Below the pieces are notes generated by a model. The model worked only from the letters and a program-made list of their open reading frames with translations, was not told where the DNA came from and made no database searches. DNA of 15,270 nucleotides. Source: Bryobacterales bacterium (GTDB taxonomy: Bacteria; Acidobacteriota; Terriglobia; Bryobacterales; Bryobacteraceae). This document shows positions 6,344 through 13,875 of this stretch, in pieces (the first letter of the stretch is position 1; each line of letters begins with the position of its first letter). A program made the translations under genes and the position numbers. The stretch lies in the NCBI GenBank assembly GCA_025462985.1, contig JAOAPP010000135.1, positions 1-15,270 of the forward strand, written 5' to 3'.

Positions 6344-7720
6344 ATGCCCGCTCGCGAACTAGCCCTCGATCATCCCCTTCCCGACAACATCGACGCCGAA
6401 CGGTTCGTTCTCGGCGCGATCATGAGCAGCGATACCGCCTTCCTGCAGGTGGCTGGAACCCTCAGCGAAGACGATTTCAGCCTCGAAAAGCACAAACGCA
6501 TATTCCTGCGCATGAGCGAATTGCATGAGCGTGGCGACAAGATCGACCGCGTCACCCTCGCCAATGAACTGATGAAGCAGGGACAGCTTCAATCGGTCGA
6601 TGGGCTCAGCTACCTCGTGTCGCTCGATGACGGATTGCCGCAGCTGCATAATCTCGACGGCTACGTCAGCATTGTCAAAGAAAAGTCTCTGCTGCGTCGC
6701 ATCATCAACGTTTCGCACGACACGATCAATCGCTGCCTGAACTGCGACGAAGAGGCCAAGAACATCTTGGGAGCCGTCGAAGACGCGCTGATGAAGCTCG
6801 GCGACGTGCAGTCCAAGAATGCGCTCTCCAGCCCCGCGCAGATCATCACCGAGTACGAAGGCGGCATCAATGCCTTTCTCGACACCAGCAAGCGCATCAA
6901 AGGCATCGGCACCGGATTTCTGAAGTTCGACGAAATGACGGGCGGCCTCCGCGAAGGCGAGTTGATCATTCTGGCGGCGCGTCCAGCCATGGGAAAGACG
7001 GCGCTGGCCTTGAACATCGCGCAGCACGTCGCCACCAACCCGAAAAATCCGAAGGCCGTGGCGATCTTCTCGCTCGAAATGTCAAAGGAATCACTGCTGA
7101 CTCGTATGCTCTGCGCTGCCGCGCGAGTGGATCAGCAGCGCTTCCGCGCCGGATATCTGAGCGGCGAAGAGCGTCACGCGCTTCAGGACGCCATGTACAA
7201 AATGGTGGAAGCGCCCCTATTTCTCGACGACACCGCTGGCACCAACCTGATGGACGTACACTCCAAGCTGCGGCGTCTGCAGGGGGAGCACGATCTCGGC
7301 TTGGTTGTCATCGACTATCTCCAGCTGATGCAGGGGCGCGGCCGCTTCGAGAATCGAGTCCAGGAAATCAGCTCTCTTTCCCGCGGCTTCAAACTGATGT
7401 CGAAAGAGCTTCGGGTTCCTTTTCTGGTTCTCTCGCAGTTAAGCCGCGCCCCGGAAACTCGACCCGGCGACCATCGCCCGATGCTCAGCGATCTTCGCGA
7501 GTCGGGTTCGATCGAGCAGGACGCCGACATGGTGGGCTTCATCTTCAGAGAAGAGGTTTACCGTCCGGACAAAGAGAGTCTTAAAGGCATTGCGGAACTG
7601 ATCCTGGCCAAACAGCGTAACGGACCCACGGGTCGTATGAAGCTTGCCTATCTCCAGAAGTTCACTAAATTCGAGAACCTGTCGGCAGATACCGGCGACG
7701 ACGACGCACCGTTCGAGTAG
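6344..7720 (+). CDS. dnaB: Replicative DNA helicase DnaB
   Basis: DnaB is the hexameric 5'-3' helicase that unwinds DNA at the replication fork and contacts primase. The 458-residue product has the N-terminal DnaB domain (about 8-110, opening PLPDNIDAERFVLGAI), a linker, and the RecA-like ATPase domain. Walker A is ARPAMGKTA (212-220, Lys218), followed by FSLEMSKESLLTRML (242-256). Walker B is VVIDYLQLM (321-329), and QLSRAPETR and SDLRESGSIEQDADMV follow. There is no intein, though this gene is a common intein host. I chose the ATG at 6344 (MPARELALDHPLP) because DnaB proteins usually start near this segment. A TTG at 6326 in the same frame would add six residues. No strong ribosome site is seen for either. 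Confidence 0.96.
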   Translation: MPARELALDHPLPDNIDAERFVLGAIMSSDTAFLQVAGTLSEDDFSLEKHKRIFLRMSELHERGDKIDRVTLANELMKQGQLQSVDGLSYLVSLDDGLPQLHNLDGYVSIVKEKSLLRRIINVSHDTINRCLNCDEEAKNILGAVEDALMKLGDVQSKNALSSPAQIITEYEGGINAFLDTSKRIKGIGTGFLKFDEMTGGLREGELIILAARPAMGKTALALNIAQHVATNPKNPKAVAIFSLEMSKESLLTRMLCAAARVDQQRFRAGYLSGEERHALQDAMYKMVEAPLFLDDTAGTNLMDVHSKLRRLQGEHDLGLVVIDYLQLMQGRGRFENRVQEISSLSRGFKLMSKELRVPFLVLSQLSRAPETRPGDHRPMLSDLRESGSIEQDADMVGFIFREEVYRPDKESLKGIAELILAKQRNGPTGRMKLAYLQKFTKFENLSADTGDDDAPFE

Positions 7721-7728
7721 CATCGGTA

Positions 7729-10158
7729 GTGGCTGAATCCAGGCTCACTCTCGCTTCCCTGGTCGACGATTTCACACGGCACGGCAGCCAGATTGCCATC
7801 GTGTCCCCGCATGGTCTTCGGACGCGCAGGGTGTCCTATAATGAACTGGCCCAATTGTCGGAGCGCTTCGCCGCCGAACTGGTCTCGCGGGGTATTCAAA
7901 AGGGTGACCGGGTCCTGATATGGGGCGAGAACGGGCCGGAATGGGTGGCCGCGTTCTTCGGGTCCGTTCTGCGGGGCGTGCTGCCCGTGCCCATCGACTT
8001 CGCAAGTGCAACTGACTTCGTGGCCCGAGTGGAACGCGAGGTTGCGCCCAAGCTCATCGTCGGTGACGCATCTAAGATAGTCAGACTCCAGACTTCGGCT
8101 CTGGCTTTCGAATCGTTCGCATCAATCACAACCGAAAAGGCCGGGCCGATCGAAGACCTCGCCGAATCCGATCCCGTTCAGATCGTCTTCACGTCCGGCA
8201 CCACCGGCGAGCCGAAGGGGGTCGTCCACACACACAAAAACGTCCTGGCCAGCCTGCGACCCATTGAATCGGAGATGCAGAAGTATCTCAAATACGAGCG
8301 CCCCTTCCATCCGATTCGCATCCTCCACACACTCCCTCTCAGTCACGTGTTCGGCCAGTTCATGGGCCTCTGGATTCCGCCCCTGCTCGCGGCCGAGATC
8401 CACTACGAGTCGAGGCTGGTCGCGTCCGAAATCGTCGCGCGCATCAAAAGGGAGCGCATCTCTGTCCTGGCTGCAGTGCCGCGTTTGCTTGATCTTCTGC
8501 AGCAGCACCTGATCGAGCCGAATCCCAGCCTCCCGTCCCGCATCTCAGCCGCAACCAAAATCAAGGCCCTGCACCGCTGGTGGCGTTTTCGCGACATACA
8601 CCGGGTATTCGGCTTCAAGTTCTGGGCCTTCGTCTGTGGCGGCGCCTCGCTTACGCCCGCTTCGGAACAGTTCTGGCAGGCGCTCGGCTTCGTGGTCGTG
8701 CAGGGTTACGGAATGACCGAAACCACCGCGCTCGTCAGCCTCAATCACCCGTTTAGGGCCGCTCGCGGAACCATCGGGCAGGTCCTTCCCGGACGTGAAG
8801 TACGGCTCAGCGAGGAAGGTGAGGTGCTGGTTCGCGGCGACACAATCTCAAACGCCACTTGGCAAGGTGGACATCTCCAAGCTACCGATTCGGACTGGCT
8901 CGCTACCGGAGACCTGGCCGAGTTCGACGCCCACGGCAATCTGCGGTTCAAGGGCCGCAAGAAGGACACCATCGTCACCGCGGCCGGACTGAACATCTAT
9001 CCAGACGATCTCGAAGCTGCCTTGACCCGCCAGCCCGGCGTCAAAACTGCGGCGGTGATCGAAACGCAAACCGGGCAGGGTCCGGAACCGCTTGCCGCCC
9101 TGCTGATGCAGCCCGGAGCTGAACCGGAACCGGCGATCAATGCCGCGAATCGGGAACTCGCCGACTTTCAGCAAATCCGCCATTGGATCGTCTGGCCCGA
9201 TGCCGACCTCCCACGCACCTCAACAGGCAAACCACTGAAGCGCGAAGTAGCTCGTCGGGTCGCCAGCGGAGAACTGAAATCAGCCGCCTTGTCAGTAGGC
9301 GAGCACCTCGACAGCCTCGCGAAAGTCGAATTGCAGGCTCGCCTTGAAGAGCAGTATGGAATCACTCTCGACGACGCAGCGATCCAGCGCGTGGACCCCT
9401 CCACCGACGTAAGCCAGCTGATTGCAACAGCGCGGAACACACGGGGAACAGGCGAGCAACAAGTTTACCCGAAGTGGCCCTGGGCGGCCCCGATGCGTTT
9501 CTCGCGTAACCTCTTCCTCGACATCATTGCGATGCCGTTGCTCCGCTTCTTAGCCAAGCCCACCGTGCAGTGCAAGGTCGCGAACTTCCCCGAGACTCCC
9601 GTGCTGATCGTCGCAAACCACGTCAGCTCTTACGACGCACCCTTTGTCCTGTACGCTCTGCCGCGTCATCTCCGCCATCAAGTCGCAATCGCCATGTCCG
9701 GAGAATGGATCATGAACTGGCGGCGTCGACGGAATCAGGGGCATTGGTTTCTAAATCTCGTCGCGCCCATCACATATCTACTGGTTACTGGGCTCTTCAA
9801 TGTATTTCCTTTGCCTCAGCTCAGCGGCTTCCGCCAGAGTTTCCGACATGCTGGAGAAGCCATTGACCGCGGCTTCAGTGTTCTGGTGTTTCCCGAAGGC
9901 CGCCGCTCCGATGACGGCACACCACAGCCGTTCAAAACCGGTACCGGCCTGCTTTGGAAAGAGTTGGGCACACCAGCGTTGACAGTCCGCCTCGAAGGAT
10001 TGGGGATCGTCAAAAGAACGGGTCAGCGCTGGTTCCGCAGTGGGACGTACCGCGTCGTGGTGGTCGACCTGATTGCGCCACAGCCCACCCGGGCTCCAGA
10101 GGAACTGACCAGAATCCTGGAGCAAAGCGTCTTCAGCGATGACGCGCACCCTGCGTAA
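7729..10158 (+). CDS. Acyl-AMP ligase / carrier-like / PlsC acyltransferase fusion protein
   Basis: This 809-residue fusion protein has three parts. Residues 1-515 are an AMP-forming ligase, with FTSGTTGEPKG (154-164), YGMTET (327-332), ATGDLAEF (392-399), GRKKDTIVTAAGLNIYPDD (409-427) and the catalytic Lys501 in STGKPLK. Residues 520-570 look like an acyl carrier segment: LDSLAKVEL places Ser529 where phosphopantetheine is attached. The first helix seems shortened. Residues 590-809 are a PlsC-type acyltransferase with NHVSSYD (630-636) and FPEGRRS (721-727). The likely role is to activate a free fatty acid as acyl-AMP and pass it, perhaps through the carrier, to a lysophospholipid or glycerol phosphate. 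E. coli Aas combines ligase and acyltransferase in the opposite order. The start is GTG at 7729, 8 bases after dnaB. Substrates cannot be read from sequence. Confidence 0.9.
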   Translation: MAESRLTLASLVDDFTRHGSQIAIVSPHGLRTRRVSYNELAQLSERFAAELVSRGIQKGDRVLIWGENGPEWVAAFFGSVLRGVLPVPIDFASATDFVARVEREVAPKLIVGDASKIVRLQTSALAFESFASITTEKAGPIEDLAESDPVQIVFTSGTTGEPKGVVHTHKNVLASLRPIESEMQKYLKYERPFHPIRILHTLPLSHVFGQFMGLWIPPLLAAEIHYESRLVASEIVARIKRERISVLAAVPRLLDLLQQHLIEPNPSLPSRISAATKIKALHRWWRFRDIHRVFGFKFWAFVCGGASLTPASEQFWQALGFVVVQGYGMTETTALVSLNHPFRAARGTIGQVLPGREVRLSEEGEVLVRGDTISNATWQGGHLQATDSDWLATGDLAEFDAHGNLRFKGRKKDTIVTAAGLNIYPDDLEAALTRQPGVKTAAVIETQTGQGPEPLAALLMQPGAEPEPAINAANRELADFQQIRHWIVWPDADLPRTSTGKPLKREVARRVASGELKSAALSVGEHLDSLAKVELQARLEEQYGITLDDAAIQRVDPSTDVSQLIATARNTRGTGEQQVYPKWPWAAPMRFSRNLFLDIIAMPLLRFLAKPTVQCKVANFPETPVLIVANHVSSYDAPFVLYALPRHLRHQVAIAMSGEWIMNWRRRRNQGHWFLNLVAPITYLLVTGLFNVFPLPQLSGFRQSFRHAGEAIDRGFSVLVFPEGRRSDDGTPQPFKTGTGLLWKELGTPALTVRLEGLGIVKRTGQRWFRSGTYRVVVVDLIAPQPTRAPEELTRILEQSVFSDDAHPA

Positions 10159-10714
10159 ACATCCCCAGAAACTCGCGTGCGATGCCTTTGAACAAAGGAG
10201 CTCCAAACACGCCAATCGCCATGATTCCGCCGAACAGTCCCATTGCTTCGTAGCTCTCGCGCCCCTGTCGCTGCCAGTACACGTCTTTCAAATTCAGCCA
10301 CAACGCAAACTCATCCAGGGTGAGTGCAGCGGCAATGCCGTAGACCATGGAGCAGAACCGGCCTGCCCACGGCGATGAATTCGGCAATCCGGTCCCTATT
10401 TGAATCAGCCAGAGATAACCCACCAGCAGCAGCAATAAGATGCCCCAGACCATGTGATGGATATGTCGCCCACCCATATCGACGTTATGAAACGGTCCGA
10501 TGTCGTTATGGATCGCGATGGTTATCCCGCGCACGACGAGGACCGAAACAAAAAACCCGAGGGAGGCCAGAAACATCCGTTCCCGACGCGACTCCCCAAG
10601 GTGGGACTCATAGATCCGGCGCAATCGCCCGCGCGAAAACACGAGCGCAAGGACTCCCAGAATAAACGCGATGATGATCGGGCCAATCCAGAAGTCCTTA
10701 TGCAACCACGGCAT
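10133..10714 (-). CDS. Small polytopic membrane protein of unknown function
   Basis: I do not recognise a characterised family. The 193-residue product has five predicted membrane segments at about 11-26, 47-69, 84-106, 119-139 and 156-174. Polar residues of note lie at segment edges: HNVDMGGRHIHHMVWG (76-91, four His), TLDEFALWLNLKDVYW (132-147, Asp134, Glu135, Asp144), and GRES (151-154). The clustered His and acidic residues could bind a metal or cofactor, which is a guess. The ATG at 10714 is 2 bases after the stop of the S10 peptidase gene, so the two are almost surely co-transcribed. The 3' end overlaps the convergent acyltransferase fusion by 26 bases. No signal peptide separate from segment 1 is seen. 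Confidence 0.8.
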   Translation of the reverse strand: MPWLHKDFWIGPIIIAFILGVLALVFSRGRLRRIYESHLGESRRERMFLASLGFFVSVLVVRGITIAIHNDIGPFHNVDMGGRHIHHMVWGILLLLLVGYLWLIQIGTGLPNSSPWAGRFCSMVYGIAAALTLDEFALWLNLKDVYWQRQGRESYEAMGLFGGIMAIGVFGAPLFKGIAREFLGMFTQGARHR

Positions 10715-10716
10715 GG

Positions 10717-12270
10717 TCAGTGTGTCGCCAGCGCCGTTTTATACATCTCGCCCATGCTCTGGTGCAGAGTCCCAAGGCAGCTTTCTTTCAGATACAACAT
10801 GTGCCCCGCCCCGCAATAAGACATGGAGACATTTTTCTGAAGCGTCGCCGGCAAACCCAGGTGATCAAACGTGTACTCGGTGGCAAAGAACGGAGTTGCC
10901 AGATCGTAGTAGCCATTCACCTGTAAGACACGCATGAACTGGTTTTGAGTCATGGCAGAGCGCAAACGGTCCGCGACCGAGACGTAGCGGTTAGTGAATT
11001 CAGAGTAATTCCATGGCCAGACTTTCGGCGTCAGGATGTTGTATTCGATGTCGCTCTGCCAGTTCAGCTCCTTGCGCACGTACTCGTTGAAGGCTGCCGT
11101 GAAAGCACCCTGCACAGCCGCGTAACTCGGATCATACTCGGCTTCTTCACCCGCCGCATCCCCGTCCACGCCTTCTAATCGGCTGTCATAGCGACCGATT
11201 GTCTTCTTCTCGTCGCGAAGGAGCTCTTTAAAAAACCGCTGATCCGGGATCCGCAAATTCGATTCATCTACAAACTTCGGCGAAAGCCCGGTAAACCGGA
11301 CCACCTCCGCAGTCAGCTTCTTACGGTCGGCGTCCGGAAGCTTATCGCCTTGCATCAAGCCCTGCGAGTATGTGGTGGACGCAAACTGACGCGAGGCTTG
11401 GACGGCCTGCTCCAGGTCTCCGCTCTGCAGTTCGCCCGAGAGCTTTTTGTGATACCAGGCCGCCGCTGTATAGCTCGGCAGGTACAGAACGTACGGGAGG
11501 TCGTTTCCCTTGTTGAACTCCAGCGTCCCAAAATTCAAAACAGACGAAATGAGCGTAATCCCATTCAGGTAAATGCCGTGATGCTTGAGCAGGTATTCGC
11601 TCAGACCGGAAGCCCGAGTCGTTCCGTAACTCTCACCGGCCAGAAACTTGGGAGAATCCCAGCGCTCATAGCGAGTGAGATACCGATGAATAAAGTCTGA
11701 GACCGAATCGAGGTCGCCTTCAAGTCCGTGGAACTGCTTCGGGTCTTCACCGGGAGCGCTCCGGCTGAAGCCAGTCGTCACCGGATCAATAAACACCAGG
11801 TCCGTGAAGGCAAGAGCGGTCTGTTGATTGTCAACCAGATGATACGGAGGCGGAACAGGCTGGCCTTCCGGCGTCAAAGAAACACGCCGCGGACCCAAAG
11901 CTCCCAGATGGAGCCACACCGAAGAAGAACCGGGACCACCGTTGAACGTGAACGTTAGCGGTCGCTTAGTCGCGTCCACGCCATCAAGCGTGTACGCGAT
12001 GTAAAAGATACTCGCTCTCGGCTTCCCGTCCTCCTTCTTGAGAAGCAGCGTACCGGCAATCGCAGTGTAGTGCAGTTCCTGCCCGTTCACCCGTATGGTG
12101 TGCTGCGTTTTCGAACTCTTTTCTTCAGCCGCAGGCGCAGGGAACTTTTCATTTGCCGCCGCCTGCTGCGCGGACACTTTCCCTTCCTGTTCTGCTCCAG
12201 CTGGATGTTGCGCAAGCAATAACGATGCGCCCAGGAAGAAGCACAATCCAACAAATCCCAATCTTTTCAT
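10717..12270 (-). CDS. Secreted S10-family serine carboxypeptidase
   Basis: The 517-residue protein belongs to peptidase family S10, which removes C-terminal residues from peptides. A signal peptide is visible (MKRLGFVG, then a hydrophobic core to about residue 20 and AGA near 24-26), followed by a low-complexity Ala/Glu linker to about 55, so export to the periplasm or outside is likely. Catalytic features are NGGPGSSSVWLHLGALGPRRV starting at 110, the nucleophile Ser214 in AGESYGTTRA, Asp456 in NGYYDLATP and His490 in GAGHMLYL. The triad is complete. A GAAAGG ribosome site lies just before the ATG at 12270. The gene starts 7 bases after the hemD stop, making it part of the heme operon transcript, an unexpected place for a peptidase. 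Its substrate is unknown. Confidence 0.93.
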   Translation of the reverse strand: MKRLGFVGLCFFLGASLLLAQHPAGAEQEGKVSAQQAAANEKFPAPAAEEKSSKTQHTIRVNGQELHYTAIAGTLLLKKEDGKPRASIFYIAYTLDGVDATKRPLTFTFNGGPGSSSVWLHLGALGPRRVSLTPEGQPVPPPYHLVDNQQTALAFTDLVFIDPVTTGFSRSAPGEDPKQFHGLEGDLDSVSDFIHRYLTRYERWDSPKFLAGESYGTTRASGLSEYLLKHHGIYLNGITLISSVLNFGTLEFNKGNDLPYVLYLPSYTAAAWYHKKLSGELQSGDLEQAVQASRQFASTTYSQGLMQGDKLPDADRKKLTAEVVRFTGLSPKFVDESNLRIPDQRFFKELLRDEKKTIGRYDSRLEGVDGDAAGEEAEYDPSYAAVQGAFTAAFNEYVRKELNWQSDIEYNILTPKVWPWNYSEFTNRYVSVADRLRSAMTQNQFMRVLQVNGYYDLATPFFATEYTFDHLGLPATLQKNVSMSYCGAGHMLYLKESCLGTLHQSMGEMYKTALATH

Positions 12271-12277
12271 GAACCTT

Positions 12278-12994
12278 TCAGCATGATGACACAGCCCCTA
12301 CTAGGCCCCTGACGCTGTGTTCGGATGCTTCCGTGGTCGGTATAAGGCCTTGTTGTCGAATCGTGGCCGAAGTCGCGGGCCCGATGCTCGCAATTTTTAC
12401 CCGCTGCAGTGGCAATACCCCGACCAGGGCCACAAGGTTCGTCACCGCGGAAGAGCTTGCAAATGTCACCCAATCCGGGAACGGCTCACAGAAGACGACC
12501 GCTGCCTGAGCCTCTGCCTCCGCGGGAACTACGTTCCGATAGGCCTCTACAACATCAACCGACGCGCCACGCTCTCGCAGTGCGGGAGCAATCACGTCGC
12601 GCGTGATCGCCGCGCTGGGAATCAGGATGCGTTTGTCCCGCAGATCCTCCACATCCAGCGCCTGCACAAGCGCCTCTGCAATGTACCGGTCCGGAGTGAC
12701 CGTGACGGGCAAACCTCGCGCCTCCGCCGCCTCCCGCGTCGCGGCTCCGACAGTCGCGATCCGTGCTCTCGGCAAATGGGCTAGCTGAGACGCGAATGCC
12801 TCCACGGCATTGGCGCTGCTGAATATGATCCAGTCGTAACCATCGCAATCGTGAGCAGCACGGCGAAGCGATTCCTCATCGGATGGCGGCGCGATTCCGA
12901 TTACCGGAAGTAGGATCACGTCGGCCCCGATCGCCCGCAATGGCGCAGCCAATTCCTCGGCCTGGTGTGCAGCCCGGGTGACTACAACACGCAA
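12278..12994 (-). CDS. hemD: Uroporphyrinogen-III synthase HemD
   Basis: HemD closes and isomerises hydroxymethylbilane to uroporphyrinogen III, the branch-point tetrapyrrole. The 238-residue product has the weakly conserved two-lobed family pattern: RVVVTRAAHQAEEL at the N-terminus, IIFSSANAVEAF (56-67), ATVGAATREAAEARG (80-94), a second lobe with DWVTFASSSAVTNLV, and the C-terminal IASIGPATSATIRQQGL. The best start is TTG at 12994, giving MRVVVTRA. It overlaps the end of hemC by 13 bases, and no ATG or GTG fits the conserved N-terminus. The position directly after hemC strongly supports the call for a family with low sequence identity. Confidence 0.93.
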   Translation of the reverse strand: MRVVVTRAAHQAEELAAPLRAIGADVILLPVIGIAPPSDEESLRRAAHDCDGYDWIIFSSANAVEAFASQLAHLPRARIATVGAATREAAEARGLPVTVTPDRYIAEALVQALDVEDLRDKRILIPSAAITRDVIAPALRERGASVDVVEAYRNVVPAEAEAQAAVVFCEPFPDWVTFASSSAVTNLVALVGVLPLQRVKIASIGPATSATIRQQGLIPTTEASEHSVRGLVGAVSSC

Positions 12995-13875
12995 AGCGAG
13001 CCGGCGCCTTTCGCCAGCAATTCATTGCCAATATGTTTGCCCAACGTGCCAGCATCGAGCATCGAACCTTCGCCGCTGGCGCGCACACAGCCCGAAGCAT
13101 CCGTCGCAAACACTCCCGCGATCACCCGCAGCCGCTCGCCGTGTACCTGCGCAAATGCGCCGATCGGCAACTGGCAGCCTCCGCCCAGAGCCGCCAGCAC
13201 GCTCCGTTCACACTTCGCCGCATAAGCTGTGGGCGGATGATTCATCGCACTGCAGATTTCATAGGCCTTATCGTTGGCGCGAGTCTGAATTCCCAGCGCT
13301 CCCTGTCCCGGCGCCGGACAGATCTGCTCGGGGCTAAATAGTTCAACAATCTCACCCTCAAGTCCGAGCCTGCGCAACCCGGCCGCAGCAAGAACGATCG
13401 CGTCGTACTGCCCTTCTTTCAACTTACGAAGGCGCGTGTCCACGTTGCCGCGGACAGGACTGATCTCCAGGTCCCGCCGCAAGAACCGGAGCTGTGCGGC
13501 GCGGCGGTTCGAGCTGGTCCCCACACGCGCGCCTGACAGTAGATCCCCAAGCCTTTTCCCGACAAGAGCGTCATGCGGGTCTTCGCGTTCCGGAACTGCC
13601 GCAATCGCAAGTCCAGCCGGATGTTCCGTCGGCAGGTCCTTAAGGCTATGCACCGCCACGTCGATATCACCCGCCAGCAGCGCCTCTTCGATCTCTTTCG
13701 TAAACAGGCCTTTGCCGCCGGCCTCCACCAGAGACAGCGACTGCATCCGATCACCCGCGGTCTTGATGATCTCGATCTCGGTCTCCACCCCGAGCTGTTT
13801 CAATTGGCCGGCAACGTAGTGGGCCTGCCAAAGCGCAAGTGCGGATCCCCGCGATCCGATCCTGAGCGACGTCAT
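12982..13875 (-). CDS. hemC: Porphobilinogen deaminase (hydroxymethylbilane synthase) HemC
   Basis: HemC polymerises four porphobilinogen units into hydroxymethylbilane. The 297-residue product shows LRIGSRGSALALWQA at the N-terminus, EIEEALLAGDIDVAVHSLKDLPTE split around Asp80 (the catalytic Asp), RGNVDTRLRKL (142-152), CPAPGQGALGIQ, and LGGGCQLPIGAFA with Cys234, which anchors the dipyrromethane cofactor. The ATG at 13875 shares one base with the hemA stop (TGATG). A TTG three bases upstream is in frame, but the ATG overlap is the more natural start. It is of normal length and clearly functional by motif. Confidence 0.97.
   Translation of the reverse strand: MTSLRIGSRGSALALWQAHYVAGQLKQLGVETEIEIIKTAGDRMQSLSLVEAGGKGLFTKEIEEALLAGDIDVAVHSLKDLPTEHPAGLAIAAVPEREDPHDALVGKRLGDLLSGARVGTSSNRRAAQLRFLRRDLEISPVRGNVDTRLRKLKEGQYDAIVLAAAGLRRLGLEGEIVELFSPEQICPAPGQGALGIQTRANDKAYEICSAMNHPPTAYAAKCERSVLAALGGGCQLPIGAFAQVHGERLRVIAGVFATDASGCVRASGEGSMLDAGTLGKHIGNELLAKGAGSLCVL

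Noticed and set aside
6344..7720. Possible intein in dnaB.
   Set aside because: All helicase motifs are continuous and the protein has the normal length for an intein-free DnaB.
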